Source: Nymphaea colorata (Eukaryota; Streptophyta; Magnoliopsida; Nymphaeales; Nymphaeaceae). From it: a stretch of 64,000 nucleotides of DNA. A program made the position numbers and the translations under genes. Position 1 is the stretch's first letter. Each line of letters begins with the position of its first letter. The notes under the pieces are model-generated. The model searched no databases and was not told the DNA's origin. It saw nothing but the letters and a program-made list of their open reading frames with translations. The DNA lies in NCBI RefSeq assembly GCF_008831285.2, contig NC_045140.1:19094370-19158369 (forward strand), read 5' to 3'. Positions 35,203-46,254 of the stretch are shown piece after piece.

Positions 35203-38200
35203 ATGGAGATGTTGGAGTTGATGGAAGAGATGACCAACAACGTCGATGGAGAGCAGGAGAAGGTGCTGGCCGACATCCTCTTCTTGAATGCCCACACCGA
35301 GTACCTGCAGAGGCATGGTCTTGCCGGAAAAACAGACCGGGAGTCGTTCCAGACGAAGCTGCCCCTCGTTACCTATGAAGACATCAGGCCGGACATCCAT
35401 CGTATAGCAAACGGTGATCGCTCTCCCATCCTGTCTGCCCTTCCCCTTTCCCACTTCCTTTGCAGGTCTCTCTCTCTCTCTCTCTCTCTGTCTGCCTCCA
35501 ACAAGTTAAAGAACAGATCGGGAAGAGAAATAGTCACCTAGGACGGGAGTCGATTGATCGTGGCCTTTTAATTTTCTTGCAGCTCCGGCACGTCAGGTGG
35601 TGAGAAGAAGATGCTGCCACTGGTAGAAGGGGATCGCGACAGAGCGGAGATGGTACTTAGGATTATCGGTAGCCTGATGAACAGGTATCTTCTTTTTCCC
35701 CATCCTCATCTCGATGTAAGACTGTCTTCGCCGACTTTCAGATCAGTGTGCCCTGACCATTGCTCTAAAAATCTGTTTCCGATTCGTATCGGAAACATCA
35801 AAAGCAATAGGTATCGGAAACACGTCATTTCTTTATCTGCCTGTATCGGCCTTAAAAAATTGGTCTGATATTCTAAATTATTAGTTTAGCAGCCAGTGTT
35901 GTGTTGGGTGGAATGAGTCAATATGGGCCCAACCGGATATATATATATATAATGTCCTCAGTTTTCAAATCAATCTTCGACATTTTTTTTTACTAATCCA
36001 TAATCGATTGCGCTGAATCCGCAGCTTGACAAATCTAACTCCCAAACCAGTTTTTATGACGCTGGGTGCAACATACATACAGAGCTGATCTCATTTTTTA
36101 CCAGATCAACTAAGCTAAGTTTTTATCATTTACTTTCATCTATATTTATGAGTTTTTCCTAGGTCCTCATTTTAACAAAATTTGCGTACTTTGGCCTATG
36201 TTCATGGGTTTTCTCTAAACATCCTTATGTACATAAAGAATTGAAATTTATTTGATGCAGATGTTGTCAACAGTTAAAAGTTAAAAAACTAGTACACAAA
36301 CCAATGCTAAAGGCATCCTCAACCATTGCATGCTAATGCACCTGCAACAACTGGTTTTTAATGATTTTTTTTTTTTTAAATTTTCACCATCACGCAAATT
36401 TGAAGTCTTCTCTTTCTCTCGAATGTATAAATATGGACGTCAATAGATTATATTCGAGTCCAAGCTACTCTTCACTTTTTCATATATCCATATCAAATTT
36501 AGATTCAAATACAAATAAAGAAAGTTATGTCAGAATCCCAATTCAAAATCCAGTTTTACAATCCAAATCCCATTCGAATTAGATTTTTACATTTATAATA
36601 TTTAACTATGTCCAAATTTGGATACGATCAAATATAATTTCGGCGTGCCTTGTTGGACAAAAATTACCAGGAATTAAGTGCATACTTAATCTTGTCTAGG
36701 CATGGCTCTGGTTTGAAGCAAGGCAAGGCCCTCAACTTCGTCCACGTTAGAAAAGAGTGGGAGACGAGTGCAGGCATTGCAGTTCGCTCAGTTATTACAA
36801 GCTGGTACAAGAGCAGTCACTTCCTCTCCAAGCACCATCTTTACAGTACCACCCACACCAGCCCCGTCGCGTCCATCCATTGCACAGACATGTTTCAGAG
36901 CATGTACGCGCAGCTGCTCGCCGGCCTGGCCGACCGGCTGTCCGTCGTCCAGTTGGGCGCCACCTTCGCGCTGGGCCTGCTTCAGGCTATCCGCTTTCTC
37001 GAGCGCCACTACCAGGACCTGGCGACGGACCTCGAGAAGGGGACTGTTGATCCGCGAATCACGAATGAAGAGGTCCGGGCGGCGCTGGAGACGAGATTGG
37101 TGCCTGACCCCGAGAACGCAGCGCATATAAAAGAAGAGTGTGGACGTGGGCAGTGGAAGGGCATCATAAGAAGAATCTGGCCCAACGCCCAGTACTTGGC
37201 AGCCACGGCGACGGGGAGTATGAGTCCTTACGTTCCTGTCTTGGAGTTTTATAGCGACGGTCTGCCTCTGGTTAGCCTTCTGTACGGGTCGTCCGAGTGC
37301 TTTTCCGGGATCAACTTGAACCCCTTCAGTAAGCCAGAGGACGTCGCCTACACTCTCCTCCCGAATTTGGCCTATTTTGAGTTTTTGACCGTCGTGTTAC
37401 CGGACAATTGCCGGCAACCGGCAGAGCTCGTGAGTTTGGCCGATGTTCAGATGGGGAAGGAGTACGAGATAGTGGTGACCACTTACTCAGGTAAGAATCT
37501 ACCTCTGTTTGGCTTATTCAAACGTTGGTTACTATGATCGCCTGTTCCATTCATGGTTAATCTTTCATCGTATATAGATGCTCAATGGCAGAGTTAATTA
37601 GAAATCTTTGGCTGAACCGTGAATGCCATTAATATGTAAATAAGCAAACAGGCACACCTGACTCCATTGATCTCACATGACCAGGTCTTTACCGTTATAG
37701 AGTGGGAGACATCCTGAGAGTTGTGAGCTTCTATAATAAAGCCCCCCAGTTCAAGTTTGTTTGCCGCAGAGATGCTGTTTTAAGCCTTGACACAGAGAAA
37801 ACAAGTGAGGCAGATCTGCAAAAGGCAGTGGCGGCAGCGGAGGCTGTTCACCTTATTCCACACAACATGAGGGTGACAGAATTTACTTCTTTCGCCGACA
37901 CGACCACAATTCCAGGCCACTATGTCATTTACTGGGAACTCTCACCAACAACAGATCAGACTGAAGGTTTTTTAGCAGATTATTTGATTGAACAGTGTTG
38001 TTTGGCAATTGAGGAATCATTGGATGCATCTTATAAAGAAATGCGTGTTTACGACAGATCCATCGGGCCGCTAGAAATCAAGGTAGTGAAGAATGGCACT
38101 TTTGATAGACTCATGGACTTTGCTGTATCTAGTGGCGCTTCAGTGGCTCAGTACAAACCTCCTAGGTGTGTTAAATCTGCTTCCCTCCTGCAAATTTTAG

Positions 38201-38256
38201 ATGCAGCTATTGTTTCTGCCCATTTCAGTCCGCGTCCCCCAACTTGGTCGAAGTAG
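35203..38256 (+). CDS. GH3: GH3-1: GH3-family acyl-acid amido synthetase, 4 exons
   Basis: Exons 35203-35465, 35583-35684, 36700-37490, 37685-38256 (263+102+791+572 nt) give 575 residues, close to the family's 570-610. GH3 enzymes adenylate an acyl hormone (indole-3-acetate, jasmonate or benzoates) and join it to an amino acid in the cytosol. The ATP-site motifs are all present: SSGTSGGE (88-95), YGSSEC (317-322) and YRYRVGDI (388-395). FKFVCRRDAVLSLD and KSIGPLE-like RSIGPLEIKVVKNGTFD match the C-terminal domain. Overall wording is closest to group II (auxin-type), but the substrate is inferred. The start is the MEM shared by all four copies; an in-frame ATG at 35116 would add 29 unconserved residues. 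It differs from its neighbours by YG for YA in the second motif and SG for FG after it. Intron 2 is 1,015 bp, longer than in the other copies. The poly(A) signal is at 38418. Confidence 0.93.
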
Positions 38257-38417
38257 CACTGCAGCATCGTCGTCTCCATCTGGCAGACACTCATGGATTG
38301 ATACCTCAAGTGCAAGAATTTACACAGATTTCACTGTTTGTGTTAAACAAGATATGGATTCCCTTTCTTGGCGCTTGGTTGAACTGAGTTTTTCGTTCTT
38401 TCTTTGAATTAATATGT

Positions 38418-38423
38418 AATAAA
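38418..38423 (+). terminator. poly(A) signal of GH3-1
   Basis: AATAAA within ATGTAATAAAAC, 162 bp after the stop. The same context occurs after GH3-3 at 53664. Confidence 0.6.
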
Positions 38424-38439
38424 ACCGGGCATACTTTTA

Positions 38440-38760
38440 TACTTAAGGAAAAGCATGCTGACCTTCTCTGCAGAAGCAGGGAAGTACCTTTATTGGCGTG
38501 TTCTTCTGGCGTAAGTAATTATCATATTTGTTGCACCACCAAATAGTATTCTGAATCCCTTGTTTGATACAGTTTCTGGGTTCCACTTCCACAAGGACCA
38601 CCATTGTTCTCAAGCAACCAAACGCTAATTGTTGTTCTGAAAGGGCATGGAACTTTGGAAGCTCCATTCTGGCTTTCCTGGAACAACATTTAGACTTTAA
38701 AGGCTGTTTGACACGAGTAACAAATTCTTATTTTCTAATAAATCTGCTTTAAAAATTAGG
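38440..38760. repeat. A-type GH3 downstream block, copy 1
   Basis: This block contains AAGCATGCTGACC, TTTATTGGCGTGTTCTTCT, and ACAAGGACCACCATTGTTCT. It is repeated after GH3-3 at 53750-54090 in the same order, but not after GH3-2 or GH3-4. It marks GH3-1 and GH3-3 as copies of one ancestral position. Confidence 0.85.
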
Positions 38761-39019
38761 ATAGATTATAGAAGCTTGTAACATAGTGTTCCGATAAATC
38801 TACTCAAAATTTTGAGACAGAATTATTAGACACAGTAACAACCTGTTATGTGGGGCAAAGAACCTCTTACAAACCACTTGAGAGTTGTGTTATTTTTTAT
38901 GGTGGGGTGAACTTACTTACTGCTCATGTAAGTTCCAACGTAATCCACCGGCTGGGTTGTTGTTTACACTAATGTAGGACGAGAACTTTTTGTTTTAGCT
39001 TGAGATGAGAGCTAAAATT

Positions 39020-39580
39020 CATCCGAAATGCCTGAAGTCTTCTTCCCAATTGCTCAATTTTCTGATACGCATAAAAGTACCAGTTGCTTGAGATTCTTAA
39101 GCAATGATTTCAACTTCTTGTTACATTTAATTTCATATTCTGGACTCTGGAGTGAGTGGATGGCTAATTTGGCTATTCTGGTGAAGTTAAAAACAATAAA
39201 AGAAAAGGTACGAATTAATACAAGATGATAAAAATATAAACTAATTTCAGAAAGCATAGAAAAACCTAAAGCTCCTATTTCTTAATTAGAAATAAAAAAC
39301 TTAAGAAGTTGTTCTTTTTTTTGCCATAGACGGCTAATTGATTTGAACTCTCAGCATCCTAAAGAAAATAGGTTAGGGCAAATAGGAGCTAAAGATATCG
39401 TTCAAACCCCAAGCAAGTACAAGAGAAGGAAGCGCAAGTCATGGCCAAAGACATGTGTATACGTAGTTTACACAGCCAATCGGGTGAGCCAAGCTATGCA
39501 TTCTCTAAACTCCCACAACAATGAAGTCTATTGGACGAATTATGATATGAGGTATGTCAAGAAATCTATAGTTGAATTCA
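39020..39580. repeat. repeat mosaic with 3' part of a copia-type LTR relic
   Basis: 39028-39200 carries the repeat CAATTGCTCAATTTTC...ATAAAAGTAC...TTATTACATTTAATTTCATA, seen again near 40620, 54385, 55915 and 57205. From about 39234 to 39580 it matches the second half of the LTR relic family (GAAGTTGTTC, TTTGCCATAGACGG, ending CTATAGTTGAATTCA), whose fullest copy is 50297-50989. Confidence 0.65.
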
Positions 39581-41062
39581 TTATATATATATATATATAT
39601 ACACACTCAATATATCTGATTTCAATCAGACATTCGATCAAACCATTCTAGAAAATATTTTTTGCATAAAAGAGACGAAGAGGAAGAGAAATCAGCGTGT
39701 CGTTGCATGCAGTACATTGACAACAGTATGCTCTGCAATGCATTAGATAACAGGCAACAACGCTAGAAACCAAATTTCAACTAAAATATCGGAGTTGGGG
39801 ATTTTTTTTTTTTTTTTTTTTTTTTCTTTTGTCTTTTTGGCAACGTAAAATCTAACAAGACGGTGTTCTCTTGAAAAATTCCCAAGAAATGATGGTTTTG
39901 GAGAAAAATTTAAGCGATTTTTTTTCCCAGGTTGAAAATTGAGTCTGACTTAATTTAGGAGGCATTTGATAGCCTAGATTTGAAATAATAAGGCTTTGAA
40001 AATCGTGGATTTAAGATTAAACATCTCTCCTCTGATCTTAAATACACCTGTTTTTTCAATGCAAAGAATTAAAGTAAAGACTTTAAGCACCTAGGGTCCT
40101 TAATTTGATGAACCATGAATTTTACCATGGATCTTTTGCCACATTAGCAAAAGCATGCCATATCATACTCACATAATTTCAAATCCAAAATAATCAAACG
40201 CCCCTGTAAAGTTCAGCACTTTACAAATGGCTTTGTTCATATTTCACCAGTTTCTCGAACTCTTGATTACTAGAAATTAGGTTTTTCTTGAAAAAGTATA
40301 CTCCAGAAAGTGTTTAGTAAAGAATTTAGTAAAGGGTTTCAAGAAACCGACTAGAACTGTAAGGACATCGATCCCCCTGTGCAAGCCCAAAGAAGAAAAT
40401 GGAGGTACTAGTTTCTCGGTTTTTACGCTGTTGAGAGTGAACAGTGAAGTTTTCTATTTGACCCTAGCAAAAACCATTGGCTATCGACGTTGACAGGATG
40501 TAGAAAAAAACCATTGCCTATGGGCGTTGACAGGATGTAGAAGAAGACCATTGACTACAGAAAAAACCATTGGCTATGGACCTTTACGTTGATAAACAGA
40601 GCACATGAAGTTCTTCCAATTGCTCAATTTTCTAATATATATAAAAGTACAGCAGATCAGTAAGACTTTTTATTACATTTAATTTCATAACCCTACAATT
40701 GAAGTGATTTAATGGTGAATTTAGCTACTCATGAAGAGTTGAGAGGAAAACAATACAAGAATGAATTAATACTAGATGATAAAAATACACCACTTTTTTT
40801 TAACCATCCATCATAATGGATTAAATGGTTCTTATGAGTGTGACTCCTCTGAAAAAAACATAAAATCAATATTCGATTAAGAAGTTGGATAAGATTCGAA
40901 TTCAAGAAATGACATCCGATTAGATTCAAATTTGAATATACATAAATATCCGACCAAATACATATACAGATTCAAATCAGATTTATTTTTAAACATGTAT
41001 CATATATTCAATGCTATTACATTTTCCAAATCAGGCAAATTCAGTTTAAAATTTGATCGAAT
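39581..41062. other. GH3-1/GH3-2 spacer made of repeats
   Basis: A TA tract follows 39580; T24 lies at 39802-39825. At about 40465-40610 the word AAACCATTGGCTAT..ACGTTGACAGGATGTAGAA is repeated in tandem, a gene-less copy of the GH3 upstream region. 40615-40760 is the ATAAAAGTAC repeat. 40890-41060 is the AT-rich ATTCAAAT/ATCCGA repeat. No gene. Confidence 0.6.
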
Positions 41063-41410
41063 TTGGATATGAGTGTAAAAATAGGATTTATTAAGGAAGA
41101 ACATGCAAGGCGTCCCAAGCTGGCTAATCGCTATGACAAATCTAAGAGCAGTGGAATGTCTAATTCAGACGGCTACAGTCACGGCAACAACAATGGAAAG
41201 TCTAATTCAAATTCAGACGGCTACAGTCAGGGCAACTACAATGGAAGTCCAATCAAAATTCTTTTCCAAAGCTGTTATGCGATACCCATGATCAGCAAAT
41301 TCAAGCCAACCATTCTCAAACTGAAAAATTACTGGAAGCAGGAGAAAAAAAAAAGGAAAGATATTATCCCTTTTATTTTCTTACAAAATCCTCCATCAAT
41401 TACATGCTGA
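41063..41410 (+). other. possible relic frame with repeated SNSDGYS units
   Basis: A 115-codon frame contains two consecutive units, NSDGYSHGNNNGK and NSNSDGYSQGNYNGS, from an imperfect duplication of about 45 bp (41157-41250). The rest is Lys-rich and unrecognised. It sits in repeat-rich spacer, so it is probably a minisatellite read by chance or a relic rather than a gene. Confidence 0.25.
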
Positions 41411-41907
41411 CCCCATCAGTTACATACTCCCATATATATTGTACTGACATGCAAGAATCAAAATAAAAAAAAAAGAGCAAGAGTTTTCTTTATGGTCGTG
41501 GAAGTAGGTTTACCAAAACAGAACCAGGTAATGCTGGTTTTCTTCCTCGCTTTCCTTTTTCTTCTTTAGGGTTCAGAATAGATTCGGACTCTCAAATCAG
41601 ATTTTAGATTTAGATTCAAATGTAACTATTTTTATTAGTATTTGAATATGAATATTCACATTTTTATTAGTATTTGAATATGAATATGTGAATATTTGAA
41701 AACAAAAGCGATTAAACGTACATTCAATTCCAATTCGATCCGCTCACATCTTGATTGACTATGGTCAAAATCTTGGGCAGCGCCACGAGTTGATTGACTA
41801 TGGTCAAAATCTTGGGCATCGCAGGATGTCTAATAAAACCATTGACTACAGAATGAAAGTTGAAGTTGATAGATAGAATACAGGAAGTTCTTAACCGAGC
41901 AAAGAGA
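41411..41907. promoter_or_regulatory. upstream region of GH3-2, embedded in a local repeat
   Basis: 41580-41730 is the AT-rich ATTCAAAT repeat. From 41740 the sequence CACGAGTTGATTGACTATGG, GCATCGCAGGATG, ACCATTGACTA and GAATACAGGAAGTTCTT runs into the gene. The same series of words occurs upstream of GH3-4 (58710-58810). It also occurs without a gene at about 55755-55930 and 57055-57210. Confidence 0.65.
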
Positions 41908-41914
41908 TATAAAG
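41908..41914 (+). promoter_or_regulatory. TATA-like box of GH3-2
   Basis: TATAAAG, 64 bp before the ATG at 41978. GH3-3 has the same heptamer 59 bp before its ATG; GH3-4 has GATAGAG at the aligned place. Confidence 0.5.
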
Positions 41915-41977
41915 GAGGGCCGCGGGAGAACGGAGGAAGCAGAAGTACAAGTTTTAGACGGAGAATCCAACCACGAG

Positions 41978-44276
41978 ATGGAGATGTTGAAGTTGATGGA
42001 AGAGATGACCAACAACACCGACAGAGAGCAGGAGAAGGTGCTGGCCGATATCCTCTCCCTGAATGCCCACACCGAGTACCTACAGAAGCATGGTCTCGCC
42101 GGAAACACCGACCAGGAGTTATTCAAGACAACGCTGCCCGTCGTTAGCTATGCAGACATCCGGTCGGACATCCATCGCATAGCAGACGGCGATCGCTCTT
42201 CCATCTTGTCCGCCCTTCCTCTTTCCCACTTCATTTGCAGGTCTGTCTGTCTCTCTCTCTCTCTCTGCCCTTCAACCAGTTAAGAACAGAGCAGAAAAAA
42301 TAAATAGTCACGTAAGATGCGGCTCAAGGCTTCTTAATTTTATTGCAGCTCCGGCACGTCAGGTGGTGAGAAGAAGATGCTGCCACTGGTAGAGGGAGAT
42401 CACGACAGAGTGGAGATGGTAGATAGGTTTATGGGTTGCCTGATGAACAGGTATCTTCTTAAGACCTGAAAGTACACATACCAATACTAAAGGCATCGCC
42501 ATGCATGCTAATGCACCTGCAACAACTGATTTTAAATGATTCCTTTTTTAGTTGTTCATCATCAAACAAATTTGAAGTCATATATAACGAATCAAATTTA
42601 CATTTATTATATTTATCTATATCCAAATTGGAATACAATCAAATATCATTCCGGTGTGCCTTGTTGAACAAAAAATTATCAGGAATTAAGTGTACTTTCT
42701 AAATTAAATTCTCTCTAGGCATGGCTCTGGTTTGAAGCAAGGCAAGAACCTCAACTTTGTCCACGTTAGAAAAGAGTGGGAGACGGGTGCAGGCATTCCA
42801 GTTCGCTCAGTTGTTACAAGCTGGTACAAGAGCAGTCACTTCCTTTCCAAGCACCATCGTTACAGCACCACAAACACCAGCCCGATCGCCTCTATACATT
42901 GCACAGACATGTTCCAGAGCATATACTCGCAGCTACTCGCAGGCCTGGCCGACCGGCTGTCTGTCGTCCAGCTGTGCTCCACCTTCACGCTGGTTCTGGT
43001 CCAGGCCATCCATTTCCTTGAGCGCCACTACCAGGACCTGGCGAGGGACATTGAGAAGGGGACGGTTGATCCGCGAATCACGGACGAAGATGTTCGGGCA
43101 GCGCTGGAGACGAGATTGACACCTGACCCTGAGAACGCAGCACTTATAAGAAAGGAGTGTGGACGTGGGCAATGGAAGGGCATCATAAGAAGGATCTGGC
43201 CCAATGCCCAGTACTTGGCAGCCACGGCGACGGGGAGTATGAGTCCCTACGTCCCTGTCTTGGATTTTTATAGCGATGGTCTGCCACTAGTTAGCCTTCT
43301 GTACGCGTCGTCCGAGTGCTTCTTCGGGATCAACTTGAACCCTTTCTGTAAGCCAGAGGACGTCGCCTACACCATCCTCCCTTATTTGGCCTATTTTGAG
43401 TTTCTGCCAGTCGAAACACCGGAAAGTTGCCTGCAGCCGTCGGAGCTCGTGAATTTGGCTGATGTTCAGATGGGGAAGGAGTACGAGATAGTGGTGACCA
43501 CTTACTCAGGTACGAATCTACCCTTGTTTTCGCATTCAAATGTATGTTACTGTGATTGCCTGTTCAATTCATGGTTAATATTTCATCATATATAGAGGTG
43601 CTCAATATCGGAGTTAATTGGAAATCTTGGGCCGCACCGTGAACTGCATTAATATGTAAATAAGCAAACAGACACACCTGACTCTGTTGATCTCACATTA
43701 CCAGGTCTTTACCGTTATAGAGTGGGAGACATCCTGAGAGTCGTGGGTTTCTATAACAAGGCGCCCCAATTCAAGTTTGTTTGCCGTGGCGATGCTGTGT
43801 TGAGCCTCGATATAGAAAAAACCAGTGAGGCAGATCTGCAGAAAGCAGTGGCGGCGGCGGAGACCGCTCACCTTATTCCACACAACATGAGGGTGGCGGA
43901 ATTTACTAGTTACGCCGATGCGACCACCATTCCAGGCCACTATGTCATTTACTGGGAACTCTCACCAACAACAGATCAGACTGAAGGTTTTTTAGCAGAT
44001 TATGTGATGGAGCAGTGTTGTGTGGTAATTGAGGAATCATTGGATGTATCTTATAAAGAAATGCGTGTTTACGACAGATCCATTGGGCCGTTAGAAATCA
44101 AGGTGGTGAAGAATGGCACTTTTGACAGACTCATGGACTTTGCTGTATCTAGTGGTGCTTCTGTGTCTCAGTACAAACCTCCTAGGTGTGTTAAATCTGC
44201 TTCCATCCTGCACATTTTAGATGCAGCGGTTGTTTCTGCCCATTTCAGTCCTGGTCCGCCAAGTTGGTCTAAGTAG
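41978..44276 (+). CDS. GH3: GH3-2: GH3-family acyl-acid amido synthetase, 4 exons
   Basis: Exons 41978-42240, 42349-42450, 42719-43509, 43705-44276; 575 residues with exon lengths identical to GH3-1. The motifs SSGTSGGE, YASSEC and YRYRVGDI are intact. The protein start is MEMLKLMEEMTNN. Exon 1 has several changes peculiar to this copy at otherwise shared positions (TDREQ, LQKHG, TDQELFKTTLP, SYADIRSD). Exons 3 and 4 and the 3' flank are nearly the same as GH3-4 (about a dozen residue changes), while exon 1 groups with GH3-3 (AGNTD, VSY, RIADGD, HFIC). The likely role is hormone-amino acid conjugation in the cytosol; the substrate is unproven. Introns are 108, 268 and 195 bp. A TATAAAG lies 64 bp upstream and AATAAA is at 44453. 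Confidence 0.93.
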
Positions 44277-44452
44277 CGCTGCAGCATCGTCGTCTCCATC
44301 TGGCAGACACTCATGGATTGAAGTCTCAAGTGCAAGAGATTTACACATATTTCACTGTTTGTATTAAATAAATGAGGATTCCTCTTTTTGGTGCAGGGTT
44401 GAATGTATTTTTCGTTCTTTCTATGTAACAGAATAAGGTAAGCGTCTACATA

Positions 44453-44458
44453 AATAAA
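44453..44458 (+). terminator. poly(A) signal of GH3-2
   Basis: AATAAA within TAAATAAAAG, 177 bp after the stop; the same context follows GH3-4 at 61366. Confidence 0.55.
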
Positions 44459-44789
44459 AGAGTATTTGATGGAAAACGTGGACTTCCGGATGAGGCGATG
44501 CCGATGGGTCTGTGAGCATGGTCTGGCCCATGGAAGAGGAATTGCAGTCGTTCTAATATCATCGTGGAAAAACACACATCATGGTAGTAAAGAATGCGTA
44601 CTTATTTAATCCAAATTTTTAATGCGCATTTAGTGAACGCGACCCTAAGATGACGAGGCCACCAAACGTCACATTTAAAGAAGCGCTGTGCCTTGGCTTT
44701 GGAGGTGAAAAACGAAGTACACTAGAGCCCGCTTTAAAATGAAGCTGAAAAACAGGGGTGGGCACCGGGCTAAGTATGCGCCGAATGAC

Positions 44790-44874
44790 TTACGCCTGTG
44801 CTTAGCTTTTAAAATCTGGGGTTAGTTTTTAATATTATTTTATATAATATAACAATTTAAAACATATTTGATCA

Positions 44875-44920
<46 letters not shown>

Positions 44921-45010
44921 AAAATATGTTTTTCAATTATACATAGTTGCTCATGAATATATATATATAATTAAAAAACATATTTTCTCTCTCTCTATAT
45001 ATATATAAAA
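44790..45010. repeat. AT-rich nested inverted repeat, copy 2
   Basis: Matches 33120-33350: the same left flank, AACATATTT arm, long TA tract (about 44876-44918), GAAAATATGTTTTTCAATTA, CTCATGAA, then AATTAAAAAACATATTTTCT. The TA tract is longer here and the arms are more diverged. Confidence 0.7.
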
Positions 45011-45189
45011 TTGAATCGTAACTATATAACTAGACCATTTTATTCAACATCATGAACAATTAACTGCTAGGGGCGACAACTGACTCTTCGGTGAAATCAG
45101 AAAAAGAAAAAAGGTGACAAAAGGGTCTTCTTTCTTTTTTCAGAGCCCACGACAAGGGTTTTCCTACTCCTGGACGAGGGTTTTTACAA

Positions 45190-45620
45190 GTTCTGGATTT
45201 CCATAGCCTTCGCCAAAGGTTTCTTTGAGTTCAATCAAACCCTTCGACAAAAAAGAAGTGGGTTCCGTTGTAATACTAAGAGAGCCCTACCGCCAACAGC
45301 CGGAAATGTAAGATAAATATTTATTTATATTACATGCTTGGTTATATAGTCTCTTGATTGCATACCATCCATTACACGATGCAAAATTATATTCTACTCA
45401 CAGACAATAACAGAGTCAATAGTTGAAAGTTTTGCACGTAGGCATATACACATCTGCTAAGGATTCGGCCTCATCTATTGACAAAAAGTCTATAATATTT
45501 TCATAAGGTTAGATTGACTCTCTGTCGCTGGTTATGTTTTTCGTTTCAGCTGGTTATGTTTTTCGTTTCAGGTTCGATAAGTTGTCTCTGATACAACGGT
45601 TGCAAATTTGAGGATCCGTT
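45190..45620 (+). repeat. B-type GH3 downstream block, copy 1, with possible exon relic
   Basis: Repeated at 61915-62330. One + frame reads PSPKVSLSSIKPFDKKEVGS and on through VVILREPYRQQPEM in both copies, with a silent TTG/TTA difference and a GTAAG just after. Here, however, a TAG precedes PSPK. This copy also has a 22-bp tandem duplication (GCTGGTTATGTTTTTCGTTTCA) near 45530-45572. The source gene was not recognised. Confidence 0.6.
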
Positions 45621-46037
45621 CAGGATCTCTACCCACAACATTAACTTGCAACTCAAACTTGCATCCAAAACAATAACAAACAAAACACAAGAGAAAAGGA
45701 AGAGAAGGAAGAGAAGAAGAAATTAGATTGAAAAATGAATGTACGTCACGCATGTGGCCACAACCCAACATGAACTCTGTGAGAAGAATCGGAACTAATC
45801 AAAAAATGAATGTATTGAGACAGAGAGAGGGCCGCAGGAGAGCGGAGGAAGCAACAAGTTGAAAAGCGAAGTCGTAGAGTGTACGAGCGGAAGAAGGAGA
45901 TGTTGGAGTTGATGGAAGAGATGTCCAACAACGTCGATGGAGAGCAGGAGAAGGTGCTGGCCAACATCCTCTTCTTGAATGCCCAATCCGAGTACCTGCA
46001 GAGGCATGGTCTTGCCGGAAAAACAGATCGGGAGTCA

Positions 46038-46254
46038 TGTTAGGAACAACAATAATAAACTCTCCTCTCGCACTCTCAAGAGGGGATTAGAAGCAACAAG
46101 GAAGAAGACAACGATTTACGTGGTTCGGAGCAAAAATCTCCTACGTCCACGGTCACACAGATCTCTTGTATTATCTCTTCAATGAACACACACTGAACAG
46201 ACACACTCAACGGCGGCCATCCTCAAAACATAAGGATTAGGGCAAACCCGTATT
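46038..46254 (-). repeat. truncated 3' LTR of copia-2
   Basis: Identical to 49229-49445 except three single bases. Homology stops after CCCGTATT; the next 30 bp (46255-46284) match neither LTR nor known pol and look like filler at the deletion junction. Confidence 0.9.

Noticed and set aside
34972..35454. 160-residue minus-strand frame over GH3-1 exon 1
   Set aside because: Shadow of the conserved GH3 coding sequence; similar antisense frames appear over every GH3 exon 1 and change when the sense codons change silently.
36788..37126. Minus-strand frames inside GH3 exon 3 (and counterparts at 42933, 51940, 59710)
   Set aside because: GC-rich exon with biased codons leaves the reverse strand open; no independent start, intron or family support.
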